A stretch of 64,000 nt of DNA, from NCBI RefSeq assembly GCF_020184175.1, contig NC_065531.1, positions 83,794,604-83,858,603 of the forward strand, written 5' to 3'. The translations under genes were made by a program, and so were the position numbers. Each line of letters starts with the position of its first letter. Positions within the stretch are counted from its first letter, which is position 1. This document shows, in pieces, positions 11,701 to 25,000 of the stretch. The DNA comes from Aphis gossypii (taxonomy: Eukaryota; Arthropoda; Insecta; Hemiptera; Aphididae). Under the pieces are notes generated by a model. That model was not told the origin of the DNA and did not search any database. It saw nothing but the letters and a program-made list of their open reading frames with translations.

Positions 11701-14700
11701 AAATAAATCATCATCTTAAGAAATTAACTTGGGTCATTATGCATACAATAACAATTTTAAAAGTATTTTCCTGATGCAATAAGCTACATATTATGTCATA
11801 TGTAATTGATATTTAAGACTTTAACCATTTAAAAAAAGTTTGTTTGTACCTTCCTAAAATTTGTACTAAACACCAGTACTTATATAAAAACAAGTTTTTT
11901 AATTAATATATATCAGCTATTGAACAAATTAACTTTAAAACTTTTTAAACATTTTGTCTAAAAACAACTTTTAAAAAGTTTATTTATAACAAAATATAAT
12001 AAATATATTATTATCTTACCTTATCTTCAAGTTCTTGATACAGCACATCAAATTTGTTATTCATATCATTAATAACATTTTCCATTTGTTCATATTCAGT
12101 ATTTGCCTCTTCTAACATAGCTTTATAGTTCTAAATTAAATATAAAAAACATTGAAATAGCTAAAAAATATATTAATTACATTTTTACAAAACTATTACT
12201 TCAATTTCACGATTCTTAAGATCAATATCTTCTTTCTTCAAATCGTGAACATTTTTCAATTCCTATAAAAGTTATGACACAGATTAAAAAAATGATTACA
12301 CCTTATGTATGTAAGTTTTACATTAATTTCCGCAAGTAATTCTTCTTTTTGAATTTCAAGTTCTCCAATTCTAAATTCATAATTTTCCATTTCGCTTTTA
12401 TTTTTATTGTTTTCATAATTATTTGTAAGATTGGGATTTGATTGAAGCTGAAATTAATAACATATTTGTTACATGGATGAATTAAATAAGAACCAAAATA
12501 ACTTACTGCTAATTTCTCATCCCTCTCTTTAATTTCTTCACTATAATATGCCTTTAACCGTTTTATCTTGTTTTCATACATTTCTGTTTTATTTTTTATC
12601 ATAGTTTCTTTTTGTTTACTAAAAACAAACAAATATTTAATAAGAATTGTTTTATTGATTTAGGTTATTTCAAAATTAATAATGTTATACTTATGGAATG
12701 CATTATTGTTGTTTAAAATTGTATGAAATTGTTGAAGTAATTCTTTTCGAAGTATTGCTTCTTTTTCTTTGAATCTTGCTTCAAAATCTTCATTAGAAAT
12801 CTAGAAAAAAATTTCATATTTATTAAAAGTTATGATAAAATGTATCAATAATTGTATATACCACTGATTTATGTTCACATTTTGATTCATTTAAACTGTT
12901 CTCATCTTCAACTATTGGACCTTTAGATTGATAAACATCAGTATTGATATTTGATAAAAAAAAATATATATAATGAAAATATATAAATACTTTGTTTGGA
13001 GGTTGCCAGTTTTATACTTTTACGGTTATTTGCAGCCCATATAGCAAAACTGGGTCTTGGCTTTGAAACGGGTTTCGATTTTGTCTTAGTAATGGCACGC
13101 ACAATAGCAGACATGAATAATACTTGTTTGGTTTCTTCTAATAGACTTGGAGACATATCCACATTAACTGCCATTGATATACCAGTTCTATTGTTTCCAG
13201 TTAAAGCGGTTTGAAACATTTGGGTTAATTTTGATTCTCTATAAGGGACTAAATGATTTTCTCCTCGTTTTTGATTTTCACTGAAATATAACATACTAAG
13301 TAAATAAAATGTTTTGTCTCAATTTGATATTTATTTACCGTAATACAGAGAAGCATTTATTTAAAACTAAAAGTGAAGTATTAATATTTTTAGATTCTGT
13401 AAGGCGATCACCAATATTCATAGTTTTTTTAAGGCGTTCAGATCCTGCTAAATCACAAAATGAAATGCTGAAAATAAAAAAAAATATAAGAATTAATATA
13501 GCATATTATAAATTTTAATATTCATAAAAGAATTAAACCTGCTTATAACGGCTGTTTTAGGATTTTCAATGTTTTCCACTCTCATTAGTTTTAATGTGAA
13601 AATGCAATGTGAACGGCTGGAAGATTTGTTTAAGTTGTTGCTTGCAATTCTTAAATTGTTTCGTCCAAAAGACATTACTTTATATGCTTCTTCAGCAGAC
13701 TGAACAAATACATGAGTAAGATCTAAAACAATGTATAAATGAACAGGTATAATTTTAAAATAATTATGAATTCGAGAACATTTTATTTCAAATATTTTTA
13801 AATTGTCAGTCAATCGGTATGTACACATTTAGATTTTAAAATTAAAACTTTAATATTTGTCATAAATTGAAATTTAAAATTATTAAAATATTTTTAGCAT
13901 TTTGAAATTGAATAAAAAGAAAATACATCAATCAGAATATATCTCTTCTATAAACTACAATAAACGAAAAATTATGTGTATCAAATATTTATTGATAATT
14001 TTACAATAAACTGCCTAATGAAACACATAAAGGCTGATCTGCACTAATGTTTGTACGTTATTGCTAATTAGTAATTACTTTAATAGTTTTTTTTTTTTTT
14101 TATTGTGCTTTTCAAACTATTTGGTTAGGTACTTTCAGCGGTGATTAATTGGTTATGTAACACCTCTATTATAAATTCAAAAATAACTCATAGTGAAATT
14201 TAAAGAGTGCCTGAATGTTAGGAAAACAGTAACCAGGAAATAAAATGGATGTGATTGAAGAATTTAGAATATTAACAAGTACATTAAGACATAATAAAGA
14301 ATAGTATAGAAATTAATAGGTATAGAAAACCTTATATCAGTATTAAAGATTTAATTCTGAAAACAAAAGCAGAACAGTAGAACACTTTGCCAAATCATTA
14401 AGACATGAACATTTCAATGATTGTAATAGGTTAGGTGGCTTAAAAATTTAAGAAAACGATAAAATACTTGTTTTAGAAAAAAGTGTCTGGTGAAAACACA
14501 GCAGTATGTAATAAGTAATAAGAATAACTAATAGTACTCATAATTAATGGTAAACGTATTTGACTGTTACTGGAAAAATAGGAACTCTGCAATGTAATCG
14601 ATGCAATTAAAACAATCGTTATAAAAAAATGTACCAGATAAAACTATGAAAAATGAAAAATATAATGGTGGGAAACACGGAACAATTCATTTTATTAATA

Positions 14701-16044
14701 GCCACAAATATTACTAAATATATAACTTTAAATATTAAAATGTATAGCTTTTATACATTATACTTTATAATTAATAATAATAATTTCCCCTAAACTCTAA
14801 TTTATTGTAGTTCAACTATACTAAATATATATTATATGTTTCTAAGTAAATGTATTAAAAAACTATCTTACTTTTCACATATACATTCTTATTTTGATCA
14901 AGTGATAACTTGAGAGGTGCTCGTTTTTGGTTAGCTGAATAAGTTATCAACAGATCATAGATAGACTCATTATAAATTTCAGAATACGAAACCCAAACTG
15001 TATAGGAAACATTGCCATGATCCAAAGATGCTATTCCATCATTTTTCAAATAATCAAACATTTTTATAATGCTTTGATTAGTAAGCTGATCAATGCTATG
15101 TATGGTTTGGCCTTCATCCATATGAGACATACAAGACTTCAAATCATCCTTAAATAATAAGAAATTAGAAAACATTAAAATAATAAATTAATTAGTTTTA
15201 TATTTACTTGTGTTTTTTCATTACACCAATTGTTTAAAATATTATTTCTAATATCCTCTTCATATTCAATTAACTTTTCATCCAAGATATGAGCTGCAAT
15301 AACTTTATCAGGTTTGTACTTGCATTGTGACATTAACTTTTTATTTAATGAATTGAAGACAAGTAGTAGAGTTCTAGGTATCATACCAGGATCATTTATA
15401 TTTCCTAAGAATATTATAATTACATATTATTCTAAAAATAATAAGATATCAATTTGAGTTATTTAATTACCATGAATTGTATATGTTTTTCCTGCATTTG
15501 TTGTTCCATATGCAAATAATAATTCATTGTTTCCATTTAAAAATCTTAATACTTTATCATACACCCAAGTATCAAAAAATTTCTTTTGATCAACATTTGG
15601 ACCAAATACACTAGAAAATGTATACCTATGGAAACAAAAGAAAATATCTATTAGAAAACAATTTAATATTAAACAAAATAAATATCTTACTCTGTAACAT
15701 CGTCTCTTGCATTTCCATTGTTGCAAGCAACAATATTATCACTCAATATTGTTAATGTATCAAGCTATAATAAAATAATTTGGTTTATCATGAAATCCAT
15801 TAGTATTTATAAATTATCAATATTTTTATTGACTTACTCCAGTAGGAACACTATTTATTCGTGGTTTTAAGCGTAAGCAAACATCAATTTTTGGAATTCC
15901 AGAATGATCATTACATTTCTCCAAAGAATAATCTAATACTTTCTTAGGTTTTCCATTAATTTTTCTTTGTCCAAAACCAGTTATACTCGGAACTCTTGGT
16001 TCAACATAAGAACCAGTGGAATGATGATCTTTTGAATCATTCAT
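8716..16044 (-). CDS. Kif20: kinesin-6 family motor, KIF20 type
   Basis: 24 coding exons on the minus strand, all phases agreeing: 16044-15838, 15764-15691, 15625-15471, 15404-15208, 15148-14872, 13722-13539, 13467-13339, 13280-12991, 12920-12862, 12800-12691, 12618-12507, 12447-12322, 12262-12200, 12130-12020, 10634-10539, 10302-10141, 10083-10023, 9956-9896, 9828-9711, 9602-9561, 9495-9431, 9104-9082, 8978-8854, 8790-8716; total 973 aa. The N-terminal motor has a P-loop GTTNAGKT (residues 134-141), switch I SSSRSH near 337-342 and switch II DLAGSE at 370-375. A long insert follows PGMIPRTLLLVFNSL, as in kinesin-6. Residues about 520-850 are charged coiled coil; the tail is basic (STRKRKLF) and may bind microtubules or act as a nuclear signal. 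Kinesin-6 motors of the KIF20/Subito type act at the central spindle in mitosis and cytokinesis. Exon 9 has the weakest acceptor; the rest are clear. Confidence 0.95.
9645..9669. repeat. (AT)n microsatellite in a kinesin intron
   Basis: Uninterrupted AT dinucleotides of about 25 bases, next to an A-rich tract, between coding exons 9828-9711 and 9602-9561 of the kinesin gene. Confidence 0.9.
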
Positions 16045-17039
16045 TATTTTTCTCTAAATACTAAAACCTAGCAACATGATAATAAAATTATTTTTATAAA
16101 TAATGATCTATCAAAATATAATCAAGTAGGGCAAATTATATATAATATATGTACATTATAACACATATAGTATTAATTTTGTTCTAATATACACCTAACA
16201 AAAATAAATACAATTTAATAATAATACAGTCTTTATTTTATTAACTAGTTGCAATAACAATATTGATTTAGGTATACTATTAGTAATTCATATCAGGCAA
16301 TGGTATTTCCTCTCATTAATAGAAAATAAATATAATATAACACCGATACTAACAAAATATAAAAATTAATTCGAGATGCATAGTCAGAGTTACAGTAAAA
16401 ACTTAAAATAATTGCTATACAAATTAAGTTAATCATGTTCCATTATAAATACACTAGAAGATAGTGTATCCAATATGATATATATAATTTTATTGATTGG
16501 TAGATTTGTTAAAATAAACAAACAGTTACATTATAAGTATTCGTTCAAAGACAGATTTCTCTACAAAATATAATTGTTTCAATAATCTTATGTATCAACT
16601 TAAAATTGATACATATTACAATAGGTAGGCATATCATTACTATTTACAATTTATCAAATACTTACAGAAAAACGATTTCTTTAGTGAACACACTATGATC
16701 AAACAATAAACATCAAACAGTTTAATAGTTTAAGACACATTAGATATTAGATAATTAGTTAATCGCAGATTTTGGTATCAACAATTTAACGGTAATTCAA
16801 AGAGCAAAAGGTATAGAAGTTACAATTATACTGAATACACGAAATCGGAATTTCGAATAGCCATTAGCCCAACTTTCAGAATTCAGATTTCAGATTGCAG
16901 AAAACGGTTATTTGGGATTGGGATGTCATAATAGTCAGCAGATAGCCAATGAGGTTTTCCAAAACGATCAAGTGTTGCCAAATTAACGGTAATACAAAAC
17001 CAACGATAGTAAATAGAACGGATTAACATAATACCTATT

Positions 17040-17230
17040 CAAAATAGTCAATTGTAGCAACCGTACTACCAGTGCTACCGTTTCTACAGAACCAAGATCA
17101 GTTATTTCAATGTTGATACAATTGCATTTGAATTGGGCCCCGACTTATGCGTTTACTCCATGATAATTCCATGATAATAATTCTGCCTGTTATCTCGGGG
17201 CCGAACTGTACGATGCCCGCCGGTTATTAA
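17040..17230 (-). promoter_or_regulatory. G+C-richer patch, candidate kinesin promoter/leader
   Basis: This block rises above the AT background and contains GGGCCCCGA, GGGGCCGAA and GCCCGCCGG words. It lies about 1 kb upstream of the kinesin start codon. It may be the promoter or an untranslated exon of the kinesin gene, or of the divergent gene. No start site can be assigned. Confidence 0.25.
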
Positions 17231-17781
17231 ATTGTGAATACCAGAATACCTACATTGTTTTAAATATAATGTCTACCCATTTTTATTGTTCTAATGATAT
17301 TACTTAAAAATTAAAAATAGTCGTCAAGTAAGAATTATTTTTAAGTACCTAATTATATAATTCAATTAGGCACAATTTAAAATAATTTTATTCGAGGAAG
17401 TTTTATTATACTATATTTTAACAACTACCTACCTATATTATACTATATATGGTTAGTGGTTACCTATATCAATTTAGATTTCTTAGCTAAATTTTTGTTT
17501 TTTTTTTTAATTTTCTCTCGAGCGGCGTTCTTTGCATCACTTACAAAATACCTAGTAAATACATTCTAGATTGTAAATAAAATGTAATTATATTTTTAGA
17601 AAATGTATTTGCATGTTCATCATACCCGAGTAAGTTAATATTACATATTTCTATTCTTAACTGATCTAATATAAATAATAAATACAAAAATTAGGTAAAT
17701 TGAAATTAAAAAAGCGTTGTCAAGTGGGTAGTGGGTAACACTCTGCTATATACATTAGGTGCTATGTGGATCACTATTATA

Positions 17782-18101
17782 CAGTGTCGTATTTACGCCT
17801 TACGGGAGGAAATGAGGGAAATATATCTCCCGGCTCCTTGACCTTATTTTTGAGCTTATATCACTACATTAGCTGGTATGAAAAGATTAAAAACATGTTT
17901 AAGAAATTCTATGAAGGAGGTAAATATTCCTTATTCACTAGTGAAATATTAAATTTGTTGTATTTATTAATTGTTTAAATTTTAGTCTAGATTAAATGGG
18001 CTTACATAAAGCTTTACATTCATAATAACATACGATTTGATGTTGAAAACATTATTGACGAAATAGCTAAAAAACCTAGAAGACTACAGTTTATTTTGTA
18101 A
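17782..18101 (+). pseudogene. decayed hAT transposase remnant (C-terminal end)
   Basis: The left end CAGTGTCGTATTTACGCC resembles hAT termini. After it, a segment reads SRLNGLT (from about 17986). After a one-frame shift it reads LYIHNNIRFDVENIIDEIAK, then KPRRLQFIL, and stops at TAA 18099-18101. An RLNGL..L.IH......IID.....PR.L motif followed directly by the stop is typical of the C-terminal dimerisation end of hAT-family (zinc-finger MYM/TTF-type) transposases. A frameshift and loss of nearly all upstream coding sequence show it is dead. The segment between the terminus and the motif is probably element sequence too. Confidence 0.6.
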
Positions 18102-18239
18102 ATGATAGATAAATAAATTATTAGGTATGTTATGTGTTATAATAAATTATAAGGTTAATGTACCTATTATGAACATTAATAATAATATGTTCCTTTTTTT
18201 GTATAGGAGATAGAGATTTAATTTTTATACATAAAATCG

Positions 18240-18867
18240 TTTCACGTCATTCTGTTTCCAAATAAACCGATCTTTTTTTTTATGTAAATGCTTTTTTTGC
18301 TTTATTATTACTTTTTTAAAATTATTCCAGCTGTGGATTTTTTTAAATGTTAATTATGCTATAATAAAAAAACAAATGGATAAATAAGAAATGTAAAACT
18401 CAGAATGCGGACTAAATGGTTATATTGGATTATTGTTGTTTTCGTTATCGGCTTGTTTATTAAATGTATTAAACGTATAGATTATCGAAATCGTTTTACC
18501 TACATAATATTATAGCCTGCAGTACGTATACGGTCAGTATGTTTATAATATCGATATCGATCGTTTCAAAATTTAAGATTTAGTATTGTAATTTGAAACC
18601 TCTGGTATGAAGTGTGTATCGATCACTTAAGTGGATGTAGAGAGTTCGTTTTCTATGTACATGAATAAAAATATTCTGTAGAAGTTGTCGGACAATAGTC
18701 AGTTTCACTACTGCATATTATGAAGAGAGTAGAGAAATACATGGTAAATAATTATTTTTTTAATTTTAATTAATATTAATATATTTAAAAAATAAATATG
18801 TTTCTTTTTTGAATTTTTAAAATAATCTTGTGCTTTTTTTGTTGTTTATTATGTTTTAAAATTTGAA
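18240..18867 (+). repeat. dispersed ~0.6 kb repeat, copy 1
   Basis: Long collinear similarity to 63303-63910 in the same orientation. It begins at TTCACGTCATT and runs through TTGTTTTCGTTATCGG and TATCGATCGTTTCAAAATTT to beyond AAATACATGGTAAATAAT and ATAAATATGTTTCTTT. Small indels separate the copies. It carries a DRE-like TATCGATA (18549-18556), an initiator-like TCAGTT (18699-18704), and an ATG at 18720 followed by a GTAAAT donor at 18744. It starts shortly after the hAT remnant; I could not tell whether it belongs to it. Confidence 0.8.
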
Positions 18868-19079
18868 ATCTTGAATGTGATAATTCATAAAAAAAATAGC
18901 CTTATTAATTTATGAAATTTTAAGTATAGGTTGTCATTTGAAAATCAAAAGTTAATAGTGGTTTACCTAATAAATATAATAGAGCGAAAATATAGTTCTA
19001 CAATAATTCTAGAATAGTATTGATCATAAATTTTGAAAAAAGTATTTATCGACTTTTTGAAATAATGAGTATTGTTGAA

Positions 19080-19500
19080 TAAAAGAATCACGCTGTACCT
19101 AGAGGTCAAAAGTAAACATTTTCCAAAAGTTATCAATAAAACCAGTTTTCAACCAAATCGATTTTTTTATATGATTTTAACTCAAAAATTAATCACTGTT
19201 AATACTTAAAATTATCACCACATGTTTATATTAGCGTTATCTATACACAGTAAAAAATTTTTGAGCTATTTATAGACAACTGACATTTACGACTTTTTTG
19301 AGAATTTTTTTTTTTGAAGTTTCGATTAAAAAAAAATTTGGGTGTCCAAAAAAGTTTGAAACTTTAATACAAGGGTTCCTTATGAGTTGTTATTATTGTA
19401 GTTAAAAAAAAGTCAAAAATTATTTATCGACATTTCAAAAGAAGATACTTTGAAAAATCGTCACTTTTTTGTGGTTTTCCCGAAGCTTTTGAAAACTTAT
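19080..19500. repeat. fragment of a dispersed AT-rich repeat
   Basis: It shares words and order with about 37440-37700: GAGCTATTTATAGACAA, then GTTTGAAACTTTAATACAAGGGTTCCT, here split by substitutions, then a TTGTTATT..AATTAAAAAA region. No terminal repeats found; edges approximate. Confidence 0.45.
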
Positions 19501-20485
19501 TGTTAATTCAAAATATGTAGGCCCTGTAGTAGCCATTTTCTAATTTCTTTATATATTCTATACTAAGTTCTAACTCTTGAATTTTATGATAGGTACCAAG
19601 CCTGAGGTAAATGGAAATGGCAGCTAATAAGATAAGTTAAAGGTCAAATAGATTATATTATAGCATTATGAATATAAATTTCAAAATCGACTGTTAATTT
19701 TGACTAAACAACATTTTTTCGTAACATTTATTTTGAATACATTTAATACTTGTGCATAATTTTCAGAGTTTTTATTCTTCAATGAAAAAAAAACGAGGTT
19801 CGTAAAAGTTATTTTTTATGAAAAGAGGTTCTCAAACTCCATTTCAATAATAAGGTAGAAATATAGATTAGGCGGAAATTATGAACACCCTTGAAATACA
19901 TAAGACTTGATCTTAAGAGGTTTCAACTGTTTCAAGAACAGAGTGGTAGATTTGTCTTTCACTATATTATACACACAATTTTATCTATTACATATTTTAA
20001 TTATCAGTGATAGCTTATAGGTATTTATATGTTTGGACCACGTAACGTAACTTGTAATCTACACGGGCAAGTTCACTGCTCGTACGTGTGATGTAGCTAT
20101 TTGGATGTCGATGCATTTCGTCCAAATGCAGTGAATGGAAAGACAACTTATGGAATGTTGAAACTAAAATCTAATAAAAGTCTATACTTAAATGTTATTA
20201 CTATTATATAATATTTATAGCTATTATCATTAGTTATAAATATTACAAATACTGATTATAATAAAAATTTCTCATGTATTAAAATAAAGTAATGTATCTC
20301 AGAGAAGGCTTAAAGAATGCTTAAACTCTCATGAACACTCCTATTTACGAACATATAGTAATAAGGGAACTATTATCATACAAGGAACTTCCCTTAAAAT
20401 ACTTTTAAATATCTATATCTGTGAATTTATATTTAACGCACTCTTGTTATAAATTACAATATTAATATACTGCATATACATACTG

Positions 20486-20509
20486 TATATATATATATAT
20501 ATATATATT
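20486..20509. repeat. (AT)n microsatellite
   Basis: A run of about 24 bases of alternating T and A in intergenic DNA. Confidence 0.9.
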
Positions 20510-22081
20510 TATAAAGTTTGTTGTATAATATATAATTAACATAGAACCATTTAAAATCAAAATCACTAATTTAATTAATAATTGTTATAGGTGTATAGTG
20601 CAACCAAGTCAGCACAAAAGCAATTACTTTATTAATACATTATAATCAATGATTGAAGTAAAAGTACGTCCACCAAACGATTAAAATAAAACTTTAGAGC
20701 TTAAAATAAATTATTTACTATAAAGTGTTGAAAGTTAATTAACTTTAGACAAACGTCAACATTACGTATTAAATTTATATTTTAAAAACAATTAATTATA
20801 ATGACACTTCAAATGTGTTAAGAAGAGTAGAAAAGTATGCATAAACATTTAAGCGACTAAATATAGTTGGTCGATGGTTTGTCGTCTTGGTGATGTATTA
20901 TAAACAAAGTCATTATACCGGCAAAAACGCATGAAAATACGGTGAAAACAATATTTTCTCAAGATCAATAAATTATGAGAAGTTCATGTAAAAGACAAAT
21001 CAAATACGCTTAGAAGTGTCTGTGTCACTGACGGAGTCGAATGTACGCGTTCAAAGCATCATTATAATAATATGTAAGTACTAAAATAAATAAATATTAA
21101 ATCAATAAAATAATTTAAATTAAGTCATGTATATCTACTAAAAATAATTATAATTTAATTTAATATAATTTTTCGTCATATAAAAATATATACATATATT
21201 AAATTTATTTATGATAAAAATTATTTAAACATGTATTGTTTATTGTAGTAAGCTTTAGTTACTAGGACTATTAACTTGTTAATGGTTTTAAAAATTATAT
21301 TTATATTAAGTAATATATTTTTTAAATAAATACAATATGCGTATACACGAATATAATACGTATAAAACAATAGAGATTTTATAATTTTTTCATGATAAAT
21401 ATATATATTTTTTATTTATACAATTTTTTTATTTTAGGTAGGTCATATTTGCTTTTAATAATATTGCAATGTACAAGTTAAATAAAATTTTAAGTAAAAA
21501 TATAAAATAATAAAATAATTTTATTAATTATTATATAGAATGAAAATATTATGATCCTACTCTATTCGTATAAGTAGACCAGAGGCCTCAAATATAATAG
21601 ATATTGTATTTTTTTATTTGAAATTTTGAAGATTTTGTAAAATCGAACACATTTTATATAAAAATAAAATTGTGTATTAGGTACCACTAAGTTTGGCTTA
21701 ATATTATAATGTATTAATTAGATTTATATACTTACCAACATAATTTTAGTACCATAATGGTGATTGACAATCACTGATTGTTTGACCAAAAATTCTAGAA
21801 ATTGTAAACGATTCCTCTTTAAGAATAGAATTTTTCAATTAATCTCTTAATTTATTTATTTTATTAATGTGTTCTTCGATAAAATTGTATGATAAGTTTG
21901 TAACAATAACATGTGAATTAATGTTTCACATTCGCATGGTGTTCTCAAGCTTCTTTAGTTAGGAAGAGTCAAGGGTTTTATTATTCATATAAAACTTTTG
22001 TATGAATATTGAATAATATATATTATAGGCAATAAAATGTATATTACAAATTTTAGGTAGAAACATTTAAAATTATTTGGC

Positions 22082-25000
22082 ATGTCTAAAGACGTACTAA
22101 ATAAATGCGGCACAGATGATCAAAAGTCCAAAACTTTGTCAAATAACCGCATACACAGTCAGGATGATAAAAAATTATTGTCAAAAAAAGGATGGTTACA
22201 AAAAGATTCTAATTTCAATAAAACTGAAACAGATAATAATTGCAGTACAGAAGTGATTTCTCGTTCTATTAATAAGCTTTTAAAAAATGAAAAAAAATCT
22301 AGACCCACAGCGAACCCGACTAAAGTATGTTTAAAACCAGAAGTCTTACATGAATCTAAAGAACAGTTTGCGCAAAGAATAAAACAGGCATGGATCGATC
22401 GAGAACAGTCGAAATCGTGTATTAATATTTATTTGGCTAGAAATGTTATCGAAGACCCTTTGATGGAATCTATAGAGCATGCACAGGAATCATCAATACA
22501 AGTAGAGGAAAGAGACTCTTGTAGAACCGCATTGGAGGTGCAACTCCAGAATCATGCGGGAGAAGGTGAAAATTCACCAGAAGACTCTAGCGAGGAGGAA
22601 AAACCTCTTTCAGCTGCCGCAAGAAGAGTTAGGTTTTACAAGACTGCGAAACAGCAACAGAACGAAAGACAAACGTTGACCAGAGCAATGTCAGCGCCTT
22701 CGTCGAGACAACAAATCGTAAATAATTCTACTCAAGATCTTTATTCGACAAGTTCACGAAGAAAATCACAAGATGTTCATAAATTCCCGACCAGGAAATT
22801 GAAATCTTGTAGGAGTAAAGCTTTCCATAAAAGCATTGATGTAGATAGCCGTCTGTCAAATGGTCAAAAGTTTGGTAAAAAGAATCAAAATGTTGAAGTA
22901 GTAACGATGATGTCACTTTTAAGCCCAGTTGGAAGCGATGTAGAGGAATCGCTAACACCCGATGACGTATCGACAAAAACCGGTAAATTAATTATTTTAA
23001 TTACTTAATTGATACCTATAATATTAATAACTAATAAAAGTATCATTTCGTTATAATCAAGTTAATTTAAATTAGTAGACATTTAAAAATAACATATGAT
23101 TTGGTTCACAAGCGAATAGTATTATGCATACCAAAATTTATACTTTTACATAAACTAAAAAAAAAAGATATACAAATAATTATAGCAAAAAATAAAAAAA
23201 GATTATAAATAAAAATAAACTTAAATAAAGTTAATTCATCTTCAATTAGTGATATTTAGTACCTATTACATGACAAATGATAATATAATAAAAATACATA
23301 TATATTTCTTTGATATACGCTTTTTGATAATAAATATAATATCATACAATTATATTAGGAACATTTGTTTAGACAATCAAGTGTTGCTAGCTGGTTCGTA
23401 TTATACTAATATAAAAGCATATGATTATTTATACGAGTTCGAATGGATTTGTATTTAAGTATAATTTATTGAACTTAGAATCTACTTGTTGTAATGACAT
23501 TATCAACTGAAAAATAAAAGTAAAGTTTTTGTGCTCATTCTTACACGTTATGCTAAAACTTTTAAGGTACTTAATAGTTTTAAAAGAATTATTTTTAAAT
23601 GTCTTTAATGAAATTAGTCAAAACTAAGCTACTAATAAACTAAATTGTAAACAATAATTAATTCAATTGAAATTTGTAAGTAGGAAACAATAATTTTTTG
23701 ATTTATAATTATGATAATTTATTATTTTATAGTTACATTTCCTCAGTTTAATAGCAGTATGCGTTATCATCAAAAATCATTTGATAGCGCAATGACATCG
23801 ATTGGAAAACCAAAACTTCTGAACAATCGTGTTGGAAAATCATTGATTAAATCAAGAACAATAGAGATATCAAGGTATAATAAAAAATATTTCTATCAAT
23901 ATATGTTTAACTTATTGTAAGTTATAATTTTTATCCTATAAAATATAATATCGATAGGTGCTTAAAATGACAGTTTAATAATTGTAAAAATATTGTTATT
24001 ATTATTTATTTGGGGATACATTTTACTGATTTCTTTAAAAATAAAACAAGTAATCATAAGATAATTTAAAAATGTTTGAAATAATCTAACTGATATTGCA
24101 ATATTTTATTTTATTGATTTTAATCTAATAATCGAGATTTTTTCTAAAAAAAAACGTTTCGCCTGATTAGTAGATAACTCAATATACAATAAAGAATTAC
24201 AGGTTTTATTTTACAAGGCATTAAACTACCTACTTAAATATTTAACAATAGATTGTATTATATTCAATATTGCATTTAATGTAATATTATATATCTAAGT
24301 ATATGAATATATTTTTTTATTTTTTTGTTCATAGCCGTTATGTCTTATGTATATTATGTTGAGTCTGAGGATATAAAATTAATTGTATAATACTATATAA
24401 TGTAATAACGCCAATTGTATTTGCAGAAAATATTTTTTCATGATATATGTACATAAATCATAAGAGATATAGTATGTGTGCTTAATGTCATCACGTGCAT
24501 GTTTAACTTTTAATATTATACTACACGTTTTTGAATTTGATAGATGATACGCAGCTATTATATCAAGTGTAACACATGGACTATGAAGATATCTTTATTT
24601 TATAATAGTTAAAATCATATACATTTATTTAACGACATGACCTACATTATGAAACCTTACATATTGTATGGTCGGCATGCTATGTATCCATCATTTCAAT
24701 TTATTGAAAATTATCCAAGTTTCTGCAATAATTTTACTGCATGTAAACACGACAAACAATAAAATATATATTTAGGTACTATTGATGTACCAATAACATA
24801 TAAATGAAAAAAATGCCTGAATGTGATAGCAAAATTATACTCAACTAGGTATATTATATGTATAATGTTCATCACGCGAATATTTTACCTTGTCAAAATT
24901 ACCCTATCGAAATGTTGCTAGTGTTTCGGTTGTACTAGGCTAAGGTATATCATTATTAAATAGCTATTATATCCCTCTACATAAACCAAATTGTCAGACG

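Larger units (their letters stand above)
16045..22081. other. intergenic region between divergent kinesin and unknown gene
   Basis: About 6 kb with no complete gene. It contains the likely kinesin leader, a G+C-richer patch at about 17040-17230, a decayed hAT transposase (17782-18101), one copy of a dispersed repeat (18240-18867), repeat-like sequence at about 19080-19500, an (AT)n tract at about 20486-20509, and otherwise AT-rich spacer. An untranslated first exon of the gene at 22082 should lie here, since an acceptor-like TTTTAG ends at 22056. Confidence 0.5.
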
